Source of the DNA: Ectopseudomonas alcaliphila
GTDB lineage: Bacteria; Pseudomonadota; Gammaproteobacteria; Pseudomonadales; Pseudomonadaceae
Direction of reading: 5' to 3'
DNA length: 64,000 bases
NCBI RefSeq assembly: GCF_900101755.1
Contig: NZ_FNAE01000001.1
Location: forward strand, 310,001-374,000
This document shows positions 47,273 through 59,272 of the stretch, in pieces (position 1 is the first letter of the stretch; every line of letters starts with the position of its first letter). A program made the position numbers and the translations under genes. Under the pieces are notes generated by a model. It had not been told where the DNA came from. It searched no databases and saw only the letters and a program-made list of their open reading frames with translations.

Positions 47273-48633
47273 TCAGGTCATCTGGAAAGGATAGACCGAG
47301 CCCAGTTTAAGGATCTGCGTCAGTTCATCCAATGCCGTGCGGCATTCGGTCAGCAATTGTGGGTCGGCCAGATCGGCTTCGCTGAGACGGTCGCGGTAGT
47401 GTTTGTCGACCCAGACCACCAGGGTGTCGTGCAGCGCATCGCTCATCACCACGCCCGGATTGACCGCAGCCAACTCCTGCTCGTTAAGTGCCACACGCAG
47501 GCGCAGGCAGGCCGGGCCACCGCCGTTCTGCATGCTCTGCTTGAGGTCGAACACCCGCACCTCACGGATCGGCCCGCCGCTGGCGGTCAGCTGCTGCAGA
47601 TAGTGCCAGACGTTGGGGTTGTTGCGGCACTCCTCCGGCACCACCAGCAGCATGCTGCCATCGGCACGGCTTAGCAGTTGGCTGTTGAACAGGTAGGAAC
47701 GCACTGCGTCCTGCACGCTGACGGCAGAGCCCGGCACGCACACGGCCTGGAAGTTGCCACCACGGCGAGCCAGCTTGTCGCCCAGCTCGGCCAGCACCTT
47801 GTCGGTATCGAGGAAAGCGTCCTGGTGATAGAACAGCACCTCGCCGTTACCCACGGCGATCACGTCGTTGTGGAACACGCCCTGATCGATCACCGCCGGA
47901 TTCTGCTGGGCGTAGACCACACCCGCCTCGCTCAGCCCGTGCAGACGGGCGACCGCCTGGCTGGCCTCCAGGGTTTGCCGCGCCGGATAGCGCGCCGGTG
48001 CCGGATAACGGGTATCGAAAGCGCTGCGCCCATAGACGAAGAACTCCACCCCTGCGTCGCCATAACCCCTGCAGAAGCGCGTGTGATTGGCCGCGCCTTC
48101 GTCACCGAACTGCGCCACCGCTGGCAGCGCCGGGTGATGAGCGAAGTGCGCCTCGTTGGCGAACATCGCCTGCAGCACACGGCTGGTGGTCGGGTGTTCG
48201 ATGCTGCGGTGGAACTTGCAATTGAGGTTGGCGGCGGTGAAGTGCACACGGCCGTCTGCAGTATCGGCGCTGGGGCTGACGGTGCAGGCATTGGCCGTCC
48301 ACATGCTCGAAGCCGAGCAGCTCGCCACCAGCAGCGGCATGGCCTCGCGCGCAGCACGCTGGATCACTTCGACGTCACTGCCGGTAAAGCCCAGGCGACG
48401 CAGCGCGGCGACATCCGGACGCTCCTGCGGGGCCAGCACAGCCTGCTTGAAGCCCATGTCCATCAGCGCCTTCATCTTCGCCAGGCCCTGTTTGGCGGCT
48501 TCCCTGGGGCTCGACACGGACTGACTGTTGCTCTGCGAGGCGACGTTGCCGTAGGACAATCCACCGTAGTTATGGGTCGGCCCGACCAGGCCATCGACAT
48601 TCATTTCAAAAGCGGGCATTGCAGAGGCAGACA

Positions 48634-48634
<1 letters not shown>
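47273..48634 (-). CDS. astB: N-succinylarginine dihydrolase (AruB/AstB)
   Basis: It converts N2-succinylarginine to succinylornithine, ammonia and CO2. About 453 residues of the amidinotransferase-like propeller fold: [18 protein letters not shown] at the start, the catalytic [12 protein letters not shown] (Cys near the C-terminus) and [17 protein letters not shown]. The ATG at 48634 overlaps the astD stop (TGATG); a second ATG at 48619 ([10 protein letters not shown]) fits homologues equally well. Confidence 0.95.
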
Positions 48635-50103
<1,469 letters not shown>

Positions 50104-50159
50104 TTACCACTCCCAGCATTTTCCAGCGGCCTACTTGGGCCGCCGCGCAAACGAATAAC

Positions 50160-51176
50160 TCAGCCGTGCGCCGCCAGCGGCACGGCGCGCACCTGATCAC
50201 CGGCCGAAAGGCGCAGGCGCTTGGCAGTCAGCGGGTCGACCACCAGGGTGCCCGCAGCCAGACGCGCAGGCGCAGCGGTGATGCGGCAGTCCTGGCACTT
50301 GCGGTTGTGCACCAGGAAGGGTTCGGCGTCGTCACCCGGCGTACCGATGGCCAGCACCAGATTCTGGCTGCCCTGCACGGCGCGAATCTTCCCGGTTTCC
50401 GCCTCGATGGCCGGGCCCGCATCGAAGATGTCGACATAGCCCTGATAGCTGAAGCCCTCGGCCTTGAGCATGGCCAACGCAGGCTCGGTGTCAGGGTGGA
50501 CACGGCCGATCACGGCACGTGCGTCCTCGGAAAGGAAACAGGTGTACAGCGGAAACTTCGGCATCAGCTCGGCAATGAAGGCCTTGTTGCCGACGCCGGT
50601 GAGGTAGTCCGCCTGAGAGAACTCCATCTTGAAGAAATGCCGGCCCAGGCTTTCCCAGAAAGGCGAACGTCCATACTCGTCGGACATACCACGCATCTCG
50701 GCGATCAACTTGTCGCCGAACAGCTGGCGAAACTCGGCAATGAACAGAAAGCGTGCTTTCGATAGCAGCCGTCCGTTGAGGCCATTGCGGTAATCGGCGT
50801 GCAGGAACAGCGAGCACAGCTCGGAGTTGCCAGTCAGGTCGTTGGCCATGAACAGCGTCGGCACCTGGCGATGGATGTTCAGCTCCTGCGAGGCGCTGAC
50901 GGTCAGGCCGACCCGGTAGTTGTACCAGGGCTCGCGCAGGCCGACGGCACCGGCCACCGCAGAAATACCCACCACCTTGCCGGCATCGTCTTCGAGCACG
51001 AACAGGTAGTCGGCGTCGGCACGCTCGGCCTCGCCACGAAACGCCTTCTCCGCCCAGCCGACCCGGTGCGCAAGACGCTCCTCATTGGCCGGCAGCGTGG
51101 TCAGGCCAGCGCCGGTACTGCGAGCCAGGTCGATCAGGGCCGGCAAGTCGGCACTGCGCACGGGACGAACGATCAT
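50160..51176 (-). CDS. aruG: Arginine N-succinyltransferase, beta subunit (AruG)
   Basis: With AruF it forms the enzyme that transfers succinyl from succinyl-CoA to arginine (and ornithine). The 338-residue GNAT-like protein has the AstA family features: RPVRSADLPALIDLARSTGAGLTTLP, NDLTGNSELCSLFLHADYR and SPFWESLGRHFFKMEFS. The paralogue AruF lies immediately upstream, reflecting the heteromeric form special to Pseudomonas. AruG matches single-subunit AstA most closely. Confidence 0.94.
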   Translation of the reverse strand: MIVRPVRSADLPALIDLARSTGAGLTTLPANEERLAHRVGWAEKAFRGEAERADADYLFVLEDDAGKVVGISAVAGAVGLREPWYNYRVGLTVSASQELNIHRQVPTLFMANDLTGNSELCSLFLHADYRNGLNGRLLSKARFLFIAEFRQLFGDKLIAEMRGMSDEYGRSPFWESLGRHFFKMEFSQADYLTGVGNKAFIAELMPKFPLYTCFLSEDARAVIGRVHPDTEPALAMLKAEGFSYQGYVDIFDAGPAIEAETGKIRAVQGSQNLVLAIGTPGDDAEPFLVHNRKCQDCRITAAPARLAAGTLVVDPLTAKRLRLSAGDQVRAVPLAAHG

Positions 51177-51275
51177 AGAACCTCCGATTCGGCTTCAGGC
51201 CACAGGCGCCAGGCCTTGGGCAAAAGCCGTCATTCTCTGCCTGCAGCCTGCCGTTTGCAGTCTGCAGCCTTCTCT

Positions 51276-52292
51276 TTAAACCGCTACCAACCTGACGCTG
51301 GCGCCCTCACCGACACCCAGTGCCTCGGCCGCTTGCGCGCTGAGCAGCACGGGTTTGCCCGGTACCCAGTCGAGGTCGGCGACGATGGCGCGGAAATCCT
51401 GCAGTTGGCCGTTGCTCACCAGATACTGGCGGCCACCGGCCTCGGCCTCGCCAATCTTCACCGGCACCAGGCGGCTCTGCGCGATGCTGCGGATGCCCGA
51501 GGTACGCGCATGCAGAGTCGGGCCACCGTCGAAGATGTCGATGTAGTGATCGGTCTCGAAGCCTTCGCGCATGAGGATGTCGAAGGTGATCTGCGCACGC
51601 GGATGCACCTGGCCCATGGCCTCCTGCGCCTCGTCGGAGAGCAGCGGCACGTAGATCGGGTAATGCGGCATCAGCTCGGCGAGGAAGGTACGGCTCTTCA
51701 ACCCGCACAGGCGCTCGGCCTCGGCGTAGGTCATGTCGAAGAAGTTGCGCCCCACCGCGTCCCAGAACGGCGAATCACCGTTCTCGTCGCTATGGCCGAC
51801 AATCTCCACCACCACGGCATCGGCGAAACGCTCCGGGTGACCGGCCATGAACAGCAGGCGCCCGCGCGAGTTGAGTTCGGCGAATGCGCTGCTGACCAGC
51901 GGGCGCTCGACGTAGAAACTGGTGAGCAGGCTGTTGCCGGTCAGGTCGTGACACAGCGACAGCACGTGAATCTTGTTGTGGATCTTCAGCTCACGCGAGT
52001 TGTGCACGAAGGTTTCGTTGCGAAAGCTGTAGAAGGGTTCGGAGTAACCCGCCGAAGCGACGATGCAGGAACAGCCGACCAGACGGCCACTCTCTGTGTC
52101 CTCGAGGACGAAGAAGTAGCTTTCCTCGCCGTTGAAACTGACCTCGGCGGCGAAGGACGCCTCCGATGCGGCGATCTTGTCGCCCAGCCGGCCTGCATCG
52201 TCCGGCAAGGAAGTGACGCCTACCGGACTGTCAGCAGCCAGTCGCTGCACATCCGCCAGGTCCGCCATTTGCGCAGGGCGCATCACCAGCAT
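51276..52292 (-). CDS. aruF: Arginine/ornithine N-succinyltransferase, alpha subunit (AruF)
   Basis: The partner of AruG, also 338 residues and clearly paralogous (MRPAQMADLADVQRLAADSPVGVTSLPDD; HDLTGNSLLTSFYVERP; SPFWDAVGRNFFDMTYAEAERLCG). Two adjacent subunits of equal length show an old tandem duplication. A 99-base gap to aruG contains only CTGCAG-rich sequence. It follows aruC after a REPIN. Confidence 0.94.
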   Translation of the reverse strand: MLVMRPAQMADLADVQRLAADSPVGVTSLPDDAGRLGDKIAASEASFAAEVSFNGEESYFFVLEDTESGRLVGCSCIVASAGYSEPFYSFRNETFVHNSRELKIHNKIHVLSLCHDLTGNSLLTSFYVERPLVSSAFAELNSRGRLLFMAGHPERFADAVVVEIVGHSDENGDSPFWDAVGRNFFDMTYAEAERLCGLKSRTFLAELMPHYPIYVPLLSDEAQEAMGQVHPRAQITFDILMREGFETDHYIDIFDGGPTLHARTSGIRSIAQSRLVPVKIGEAEAGGRQYLVSNGQLQDFRAIVADLDWVPGKPVLLSAQAAEALGVGEGASVRLVAV

Positions 52293-52378
52293 GGGTCACT
52301 CCTTCTAAACACGGAATCTTCAGGGCGAGCAGACTCGAAGCTTGCCCACCGGATCGGCAACAGCGATGGACAGCGCCG

Positions 52379-52424
52379 TGGGAGGCGCTTCAGCGGCGAT
52401 TGTCGCGGCTGAAGCCCCTCCTAC
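52379..52424. repeat. REPIN between aruC and aruF
   Basis: Arms GTGGGAGGCGCTTCAGCGGCG and CGCGGCTGAAGCCCCTCCTAC flank four bases. Lies in the 149-base gap after the aruC stop, where it may lower aruF expression relative to aruC. Confidence 0.87.
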
Positions 52425-52441
52425 GGTTGGTCCGGAAATAC

Positions 52442-53787
<1,346 letters not shown>

Positions 53788-53932
53788 GCGCCACCCCAGG
53801 TTTTCCGCGGGTTTTCGTCCAAGCGACAGAAAGCGTCGGAAAGGCGCAGTTTAATCGCAGATCACCGCCTGGAGCACGCCGCCGGAAAAAATCTCCGCAG
53901 GCTGACCGGTCGGTATCGAAACCCTCGATTGC

Positions 53933-53992
53933 GTAGCCAGGATGCAATCCGGGAGCTGACATCGAGATCGCCCCGGATTTCATCCGGGCTAC
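53933..53992. repeat. REP pair, GTAGCCCGGATGCAATCC family
   Basis: Arms GTAGCCAGGATGCAATCCGGG and CCCCGGATTTCATCCGGGCTAC with 20 bases between; each arm differs from the 14377 copy by one or two bases. Confidence 0.85.
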
Positions 53993-54004
53993 GGCTACCG
54001 CCGC

Positions 54005-54066
54005 GCAGGAGCGAACTCTGCTCGTGAACCGGGGCAACGCCAAAGCTTCGCGAGCAGAGCTCGCTC
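54005..54066. repeat. REPIN, GAGCGAGCTCTGCTCGCGAA family
   Basis: Arms GAGCGAACTCTGCTCGTGAA and TTCGCGAGCAGAGCTCGCTC. This is the family found inside gspJ and gspH. Here it lies in its usual intergenic place, 12 bases after the argR stop. Confidence 0.85.
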
Positions 54067-54078
54067 AGGCAAGACGGA

Positions 54079-55059
54079 TCAGCCGCGCTCGACCGGGGTG
54101 GAGGTCAGTTCGAAGGGGCTGTTGCTGCGGCGCTGGTTGCGGTCATCGCGCGGCGTGGCGCCAAAGAAGTTGCGGTAGGCGCTGGAGAAGTGCGGCCCCG
54201 AGGAGAAGCCGCACGAGAGGCCGATCTGGATGATCGACTTGCTGGTCTGCATCAAGAGCTGGCGCGCCTTGTTCAGGCGCAGCTCCAGGTAGTACTGGCT
54301 GGGCACGCGATTGAGGTACTGCTTGAAGATGCGTTCCAGCTGACGACGCGACACGCACACGTGCTGGGCGATCTCGTCGGTGGTCAGCGGCTCCTCGATG
54401 TTGGCTTCCATCAGCAGCACGGCCAGGGTCAGTTTCGGATGGCTGGAGCCCAGGCGATTCTGCAGTGGAATGCGCTGACGCTCGCCCCCCTCGCGAATGC
54501 GCTCTACCACCAGTTCCTCGCTCACCGCACCGGCCAGTTCGGCGCCGTGATCGCGCGCCAGCACCGCCAGCAGCAGATCGAGCACGGCCAGGCCACCGCA
54601 GGCGGTCAAGCGATCACGATCCCAATCGAACAGATGACTGGTGGCGATGACCTTGGGGAAGCGCTCGGCGAAATCGTCCTGCCAGCGCCAGTGCACCGCT
54701 GCGCGATAGCCATCGAGCAAACCGAGCTGAGCCAGCGGGTAGACCCCGGCAGACAGACCACCGATCACACAACCGCTGCGCACCTGCTGCTTGAGCGCAG
54801 CGGCAAGGCCGGCAGCCACCTGCGCCGGCGGCGCATCGGCGAGCAGAAACAGCTTGTCTAACCCCTCCAGATGCCCGGCCCAGGGCTCGCCTGGCAGACG
54901 CCAGTCACCCGCGACCAAGGGTTCAGCCTGGAGAAACACCAGCTCGTACACCACTTCCGGGTGCACACGCTGGGCAACACGCAGGGTTTCCTCAGCCAGG
55001 GACAGGGTCAAGGCCTTGGTGCCGGGCCAATAGAGGAAGCCAATTCGATGGGGGGTCAT
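54079..55059 (-). CDS. argR: ArgR, AraC/XylS-family arginine regulator
   Basis: The Pseudomonas ArgR is unrelated to the enterobacterial one: it has an N-terminal DJ-1/glutamine-amidotransferase-like domain (IGFLYWPGTKALTLSLAEETLRVAQ; CVIGGLSAGVYPLAQLGLLDG) and a C-terminal AraC DNA-binding domain (TDEIAQHVCVSRRQLERIFKQYL; IIQIGLSCGFSSGPHFSSAYRNFFGATPR). It activates aru and aot and represses arginine synthesis when arginine is present. It has 326 residues and follows aotP by 55 bases, so it is probably co-transcribed with aotJQMP and autoregulated. Confidence 0.95.
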   Translation of the reverse strand: MTPHRIGFLYWPGTKALTLSLAEETLRVAQRVHPEVVYELVFLQAEPLVAGDWRLPGEPWAGHLEGLDKLFLLADAPPAQVAAGLAAALKQQVRSGCVIGGLSAGVYPLAQLGLLDGYRAAVHWRWQDDFAERFPKVIATSHLFDWDRDRLTACGGLAVLDLLLAVLARDHGAELAGAVSEELVVERIREGGERQRIPLQNRLGSSHPKLTLAVLLMEANIEEPLTTDEIAQHVCVSRRQLERIFKQYLNRVPSQYYLELRLNKARQLLMQTSKSIIQIGLSCGFSSGPHFSSAYRNFFGATPRDDRNQRRSNSPFELTSTPVERG

Positions 55060-55114
55060 GAGTGCCTGTTCAAAGTCTGCTACGCACCAACTCAGGGCGA
55101 AGTCTAGCTTCTTA

Positions 55115-55879
55115 TTATTTGAGACTGCCGGAAAGGAACTGCTGCAGTCGTTCGGATTGCGGATTGACCAGCACTTCCTTCGGACAACCGCGCTCCTCGA
55201 CCAATCCCTTGTGCAGGAACACCAGCTGATTCGACACCTCGCGAGCGAAACCCATTTCGTGGGTCACCACCACCATGGTGCGGCCTTCGGTGGCCAGGTC
55301 CTGCATGACCTTGAGCACCTCGCCGACCAGTTCCGGGTCGAGCGCCGAAGTCGGTTCGTCGAACAGCATCACCTCCGGCTCCATGGCCAGGGCACGGGCG
55401 ATGGCCACACGCTGCTGCTCACCGCCGCTCATGTGCGCGGGGTAGGCATCCTTGCGGTGCGCGACGCCGACCTTGGCCAGGTAGTGCTCGGCCTTGTCGC
55501 GCGCCTCGGCCTTGCTCATGCCGAGTACGTGCACCGGCGCTTCCATCACGTTTTCCAGGGCGCTCATGTGCGACCACAGATTGAAGTGCTGGAACACCAT
55601 GGCCAGGCGCGAGCGCATGCGCTGCAACTGCTTGGCATCGGCGGCGCGCAGCGAACCGTCCTTGGCCGGCACCAGCTTCAGCTCTTCGTTGTTGAGCAGG
55701 ATCTTGCCGGCATGCGGCTGTTCGAGCAGGTTCAGGCAGCGCAGGAAGGTGCTCTTGCCCGAGCCACTGGAGCCGATGATGCTGATCACGTCGCCAGCCT
55801 TGGCCGCCATCGATACGCCCTTGATCACTTCATGGCTGCCGTAGCGCTTGTGCAGGTCCTGAACTTCGAGTTTGTACAT
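55115..55879 (-). CDS. aotP: Arginine/ornithine ABC transporter ATPase (AotP)
   Basis: The 254 residues contain Walker [10 protein letters not shown], signature [15 protein letters not shown], Walker [13 protein letters not shown] and the H-loop VVTHEMGFA, the polar amino-acid pattern. I choose ATG 55879 ([18 protein letters not shown]), which matches AotP length; ATG 55903 would add eight residues. It lies immediately after aotM; the aotO gene that separates them in P. aeruginosa is absent here. Confidence 0.95.
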   Translation of the reverse strand: MYKLEVQDLHKRYGSHEVIKGVSMAAKAGDVISIIGSSGSGKSTFLRCLNLLEQPHAGKILLNNEELKLVPAKDGSLRAADAKQLQRMRSRLAMVFQHFNLWSHMSALENVMEAPVHVLGMSKAEARDKAEHYLAKVGVAHRKDAYPAHMSGGEQQRVAIARALAMEPEVMLFDEPTSALDPELVGEVLKVMQDLATEGRTMVVVTHEMGFAREVSNQLVFLHKGLVEERGCPKEVLVNPQSERLQQFLSGSLK

Positions 55880-55907
55880 GTTCGGGTTCTCTTGAATCGT
55901 CATGGCA

Positions 55908-56606
55908 TCAACCCTTGCGCGGTGCCATATAGGCCAGCCAGCGGCGCTCGGCCAGCTTGAACAGGCGCACCAGGATGAAGGTCAGCGCCAGGTAGAACAG
56001 ACCGGCGGTGATGAAGGCTTCGAACGGCATGTAGTACTGCGAGCTGACCGTACGCGCGGCACCGGTGATGTCGATCAGGGTCACGATCGACGCCAGCGAG
56101 GTGGTGTGCAGCATCATGATGACTTCGTTGCTGTACTGCGGCAGCGCACGGCGCAGCGCCGATGGCAGCAGGATGCGGCGATAGAGCTTGCTGCGCGACA
56201 TGCCCATGGCCTTGGCCGCCTCGATCTCGCCATGCGGCGTGGCCTTGAGGCTGCCGGCAAGGATTTCGGCGGTGTAGGCGCTGGTGTTGATGGCGAAAGC
56301 CAGACAGGCGCAGAAGGTGGCACTGGAGAAGTACGGCCACATGAAGCTGTCACGGATGAATTCGAACTGGGCCAGACCGTAGTAGATCAAGAACAGCTGC
56401 ACCAGCATTGGCGTGCCGCGAATCACGTAGGTGTAGAGCCAGGCCGGGAAGTTGACCAGGGGCGATTTCGACACCCGCATCAGCGCCAGCGGCACCGCCA
56501 GACTGAGGCCGACGGCCAGAGAGATCAGCAGGATTTTCAGGGTAACCAGCACGCCGCCCCAGTACAGCGGCAGGTTTTCCCAGATCATTTGATAGTCGAA
56601 GATCAT
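55908..56606 (-). CDS. aotM: Arginine/ornithine ABC transporter permease (AotM)
   Basis: An inner-membrane permease of 232 residues with about five helices and the EAA-type loop GEIEAAKAMGMSRSKLYRRILLPSALRRALP. Overlaps aotQ by four bases (ATGA), as is usual for paired HisM/HisQ-like permeases. Confidence 0.94.
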   Translation of the reverse strand: MIFDYQMIWENLPLYWGGVLVTLKILLISLAVGLSLAVPLALMRVSKSPLVNFPAWLYTYVIRGTPMLVQLFLIYYGLAQFEFIRDSFMWPYFSSATFCACLAFAINTSAYTAEILAGSLKATPHGEIEAAKAMGMSRSKLYRRILLPSALRRALPQYSNEVIMMLHTTSLASIVTLIDITGAARTVSSQYYMPFEAFITAGLFYLALTFILVRLFKLAERRWLAYMAPRKG

Positions 56607-57292
56607 AGGTCAGCCGCCTTGGTCCCCACCGAGTAGCGCTTCTCGAGGAAACGCAGCGCCAACAGGGAAACGCTGGTCAACACCAGGTACAGCCCTGCCA
56701 CCGCCAGATAGAAGGTGAACGGCTCGCGCGTGGCGTCAGCCGCACTCTTGGCCTTGAACATCATGTCCTGCAGGCCGACCACCGAGATCAGCGCGGTGGC
56801 CTTGGTCAGCACCAGCCAGTTGTTGGTGAAGCCGGGAATGGCGAAACGGATCATCTGCGGCACGAGGATGCGGAAAAACACCTGCATCCCGCTCATGCCA
56901 TAGGCCGCCCCGGCTTCCGCCTGACCTTTGGGGATCGCCATGAAGGCGCCCCGGAAGGTTTCCGACAGGTAGGCACCAAAAATGAAGCCCATGGTGAAGA
57001 CGCCAGCGACGAAGGGGTTGATGTCGATGTAATCGTCATAGCCGAGCATCGGTGCAAGACGGTTCACCATGTCCTGGCCGCCATAGAAGATCAGCAGGAT
57101 CAGCACCAGGTCGGGAATACCGCGGATCACCGTGGCATAGGTCTCACCGAGCAGCGCCAACCAGCGGATCGGCGACAGACGAAAGGCTGCACCCAGCAGA
57201 CCCAGGAAGATCGCCACTGCCATCGACGTCAGCGCCAGAAGCAGAGTGAGCCAGGCACCATCGAGAATGGTCGAGCCGTAGCCTTGAAGCAT
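56603..57292 (-). CDS. aotQ: Arginine/ornithine ABC transporter permease (AotQ)
   Basis: The second permease, 229 residues, HisQ-like, with the loop GQAEAGAAYGMSGMQVFFRILVPQMIRFAIPG. It follows aotJ after a 179-base gap holding a terminator-like hairpin, and overlaps aotM. Confidence 0.94.
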   Translation of the reverse strand: MLQGYGSTILDGAWLTLLLALTSMAVAIFLGLLGAAFRLSPIRWLALLGETYATVIRGIPDLVLILLIFYGGQDMVNRLAPMLGYDDYIDINPFVAGVFTMGFIFGAYLSETFRGAFMAIPKGQAEAGAAYGMSGMQVFFRILVPQMIRFAIPGFTNNWLVLTKATALISVVGLQDMMFKAKSAADATREPFTFYLAVAGLYLVLTSVSLLALRFLEKRYSVGTKAADL

Positions 57293-57414
57293 GCGCTAAT
57301 ACCTCTCAGGCACCGCAGGCGCCACATAGCACAGAGGAAATTCATGTCGCTCACGCGACGGGTCACAGGGTTGGCATTCAGCCAAGGGCGGAAGAACCAG
57401 ACCAGCAGAACCAA

Positions 57415-57453
57415 GAAAAAAGTGGCACAACCTCGGAAAAGGTTAGTGCCACT
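57415..57453 (-). terminator. Terminator/attenuator between aotJ and aotQ
   Basis: AAGTGGCACTAACC and its partner GGTTGTGCCACTT (minus strand) form an 8-bp stem extended by four bp, followed by TTTTTTCTTGG. Placed 20 bases after aotJ, it would let the binding protein be made in excess over the membrane subunits. Confidence 0.82.
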
Positions 57454-57471
57454 TCATCTGCCTCGGATCGC

Positions 57472-58245
57472 TTACTCGCCGTAAACGTCGAAGTCGAAGT
57501 ACTTGTCCTGCACTTCCTTGTACTTGCCATTGGCGCGGATCGCCAGGATTGCAGCACTGATCTTGTCGGCCAGCGCCTTGTCACCCTTGCGCACGGCGAT
57601 GCCCTGGCCTTCGCCGAAATACTTCACGTCGGTGAAATCCGGGCCGGCGAACGCAAAACCTTTGCCAGCGTCGGTCTTGAGGAAGCCATCATCGATGTTG
57701 ACCGAGTCGGCCAGGGTGGCGTCCAGACGACCAGACTGCATGTCCAGGAAGATTTCGTTCTGCGAGCTGTAACGGACGACTTCCACGCCGGCCGGGGCAA
57801 AGATGTCGGTGGCGTAACGGTCATATACGGACGAACGCTGCACGCCGACCTTCTTGCCTTTCAGGTCGACCAGCGGGTCCTTGACCTCGGTACCTGCCTT
57901 CATCGCCAGCTTGGCGGGAGTAGCGTAGTACTTGCCGGTAAAGTCCACGGATTTCTTGCGATCTTCGGTGATCGACATGGACGACAGCACGGCATCGAAC
58001 TTGCGCACTTTCAGTGCCGGGATCAGGCCGTCGAACTCCTGCTCGATCCACTTGCACTCGACCTTCATCTCTTCGCACAGGGCGTTGCCGATGTCGTAGT
58101 CGAAGCCGGAAATCTGGCCATCGGGAGTCTTGAATGCGAAGGGCGGATAGGCCGCCTCGATGCCAATGCGCAGCGGCTTCTCGGCCATGGCCAGGGGCGA
58201 CATCAGGGACAGCGCCAGGGCGCCAAGCAGTGCGATCTTCTTCAT
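57472..58245 (-). CDS. aotJ: Arginine/ornithine-binding protein (AotJ)
   Basis: A 257-residue periplasmic precursor with a signal peptide ([22 protein letters not shown]). The mature SBP_bac_3 domain begins [42 protein letters not shown] and has the ligand-binding region [28 protein letters not shown] 58245 has AAGGAG seven bases upstream. First gene of aotJQMP-argR, with an ArgR operator about 160 bases upstream. Confidence 0.96.
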   Translation of the reverse strand: MKKIALLGALALSLMSPLAMAEKPLRIGIEAAYPPFAFKTPDGQISGFDYDIGNALCEEMKVECKWIEQEFDGLIPALKVRKFDAVLSSMSITEDRKKSVDFTGKYYATPAKLAMKAGTEVKDPLVDLKGKKVGVQRSSVYDRYATDIFAPAGVEVVRYSSQNEIFLDMQSGRLDATLADSVNIDDGFLKTDAGKGFAFAGPDFTDVKYFGEGQGIAVRKGDKALADKISAAILAIRANGKYKEVQDKYFDFDVYGE

Positions 58246-58401
58246 TCTTTGCTCCTTCGAATTGGGTATGACATCGATGGCAGTGAGGGGCCCGGGCCTT
58301 TTATGGATTGTAGAAGGCGGTGCTGCGCTGTCGTGGTGGACGAGCGACAAAGGGGCCTTGGCTGGGTGAGCGGCATTCTAGCGGCAGGCAATGAGGCGAT
58401 A

Positions 58402-58427
58402 TTTCCTCAATGCGACAACTAATTACA
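58402..58427 (-). promoter_or_regulatory. ArgR operator upstream of aotJ
   Basis: On the minus strand TGTCGC-ATTGAGGA-AA is an exact TGTCGCN8AA half-site, preceded by TGTAATTAGT. It shares TGTAATNAGTTGTCGCAT with the aruC operator. Confidence 0.75.
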
Positions 58428-58741
58428 GAAGCACAGGAAGCGCCGGGGACAGATATTGACAGCCTGCAAAAGGAGTGATCAAGCAGAAAAGGGTAAACGG
58501 ATATCTACAGCAATACTCAGGCCACAAATCAACGAATGCCCATTTCATGGGCACCCAAGCCTCTCATGCGTTTCATCCGACCCTGAAAATGGCACCACAT
58601 CGGCGCACCAACGTTCCCTAACCGCCCAACTGGGTGCGCAATGTTACCGTGGTGCCATGCACACCGTAGGGCGCGCCGTGCGCACCGAGATAACCACGCG
58701 CGATAGCCAAGCCCACAAGCAGCCGGTGCGCATGGCGCACC
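58428..58741. other. Gap between the aotJ control region and gspM
   Basis: Apart from the REP element at 58666-58745, these 314 bases show no credible gene, terminator or RNA. A short palindrome TGCCCATTTCATGGGCA lies at about 58537-58553. Confidence 0.45.
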
Positions 58742-58745
58742 CTAC
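58666..58745. repeat. REP/REPIN palindrome, GTGCGC family, overlapping the gspM stop
   Basis: Arms GTAGGGCGCGCCGTGCGCACC-like and its complement, enclosing about 38 bases. The right-hand end supplies the TAG stop (58742-58744) of gspM. Confidence 0.85.
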
Positions 58746-59272
58746 CCGTCGACGCGCAGGCTTAGACGCGCGGTCACGCGGTTTTCCTCGGCGCGGTCCA
58801 GCCCGGCTTCCTCGATGCGTATGCCCTGCCCCTCCAGCGCCTGAATCCAGCGCAGCAACTGGGCGAATGCCACTGGCTGCAGGTTGACCTGCACCGCGCC
58901 AAAGCCCTCGGTATCCAGGCGCTCGATCATCAGGCCCTGCTCGGCCGCACTTGCCGTGACCACACCCTGCAGGCGCGCCGGGTCGAGGCTGGCGCGTGGC
59001 TGCAGGTCGCGCCCCTGAACCTGTGGCGCACGGCTTTGCATATAGGCATAGAGGCTGCGCTGCTCTTCGAACGCGGTGCGCGCGGCCTGAGCGTGGCGCT
59101 GCACCGGCTGCCACAACGCCAGATAGAACAGCACCAACAGCAGAAAAGCGCTCAGCGCCAGAAGTGCCAGGCGATCACGCGCCGGCAGCATCTGCCAGCG
59201 CTGCGCCAACGGCGAGCGCTGCCAGTGCAGTTGCACGCTATCGGTCAAACCCGTCCTCGACATGCCAATCAT
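58742..59272 (-). CDS. gspM: Type II secretion protein GspM (XcpZ-like)
   Basis: An inner-membrane assembly-platform protein of 176 residues: one N-terminal membrane helix (LALLALSAFLLLVLFYLALWQP, about residues 35-56) and a periplasmic ferredoxin-like domain. It pairs with GspL. ATG 59272 overlaps the gspL stop by four bases. Its last codons (VDG-stop) run into a REP palindrome. Last gene of the operon. Confidence 0.92.
   Translation of the reverse strand: MIGMSRTGLTDSVQLHWQRSPLAQRWQMLPARDRLALLALSAFLLLVLFYLALWQPVQRHAQAARTAFEEQRSLYAYMQSRAPQVQGRDLQPRASLDPARLQGVVTASAAEQGLMIERLDTEGFGAVQVNLQPVAFAQLLRWIQALEGQGIRIEEAGLDRAEENRVTARLSLRVDG

Larger units (their letters stand above)
53788..54078. other. 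argR-aruC intergenic region with two REP elements
   Basis: Beyond the ArgR operator this 416-base gap holds a GTAGCC-GGATGCAATCC REP pair (53933-53992) and a GCAGGAGCGAACTCTGCTCG REPIN (54005-54066) just after the argR stop. No gene is visible. Confidence 0.7.
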
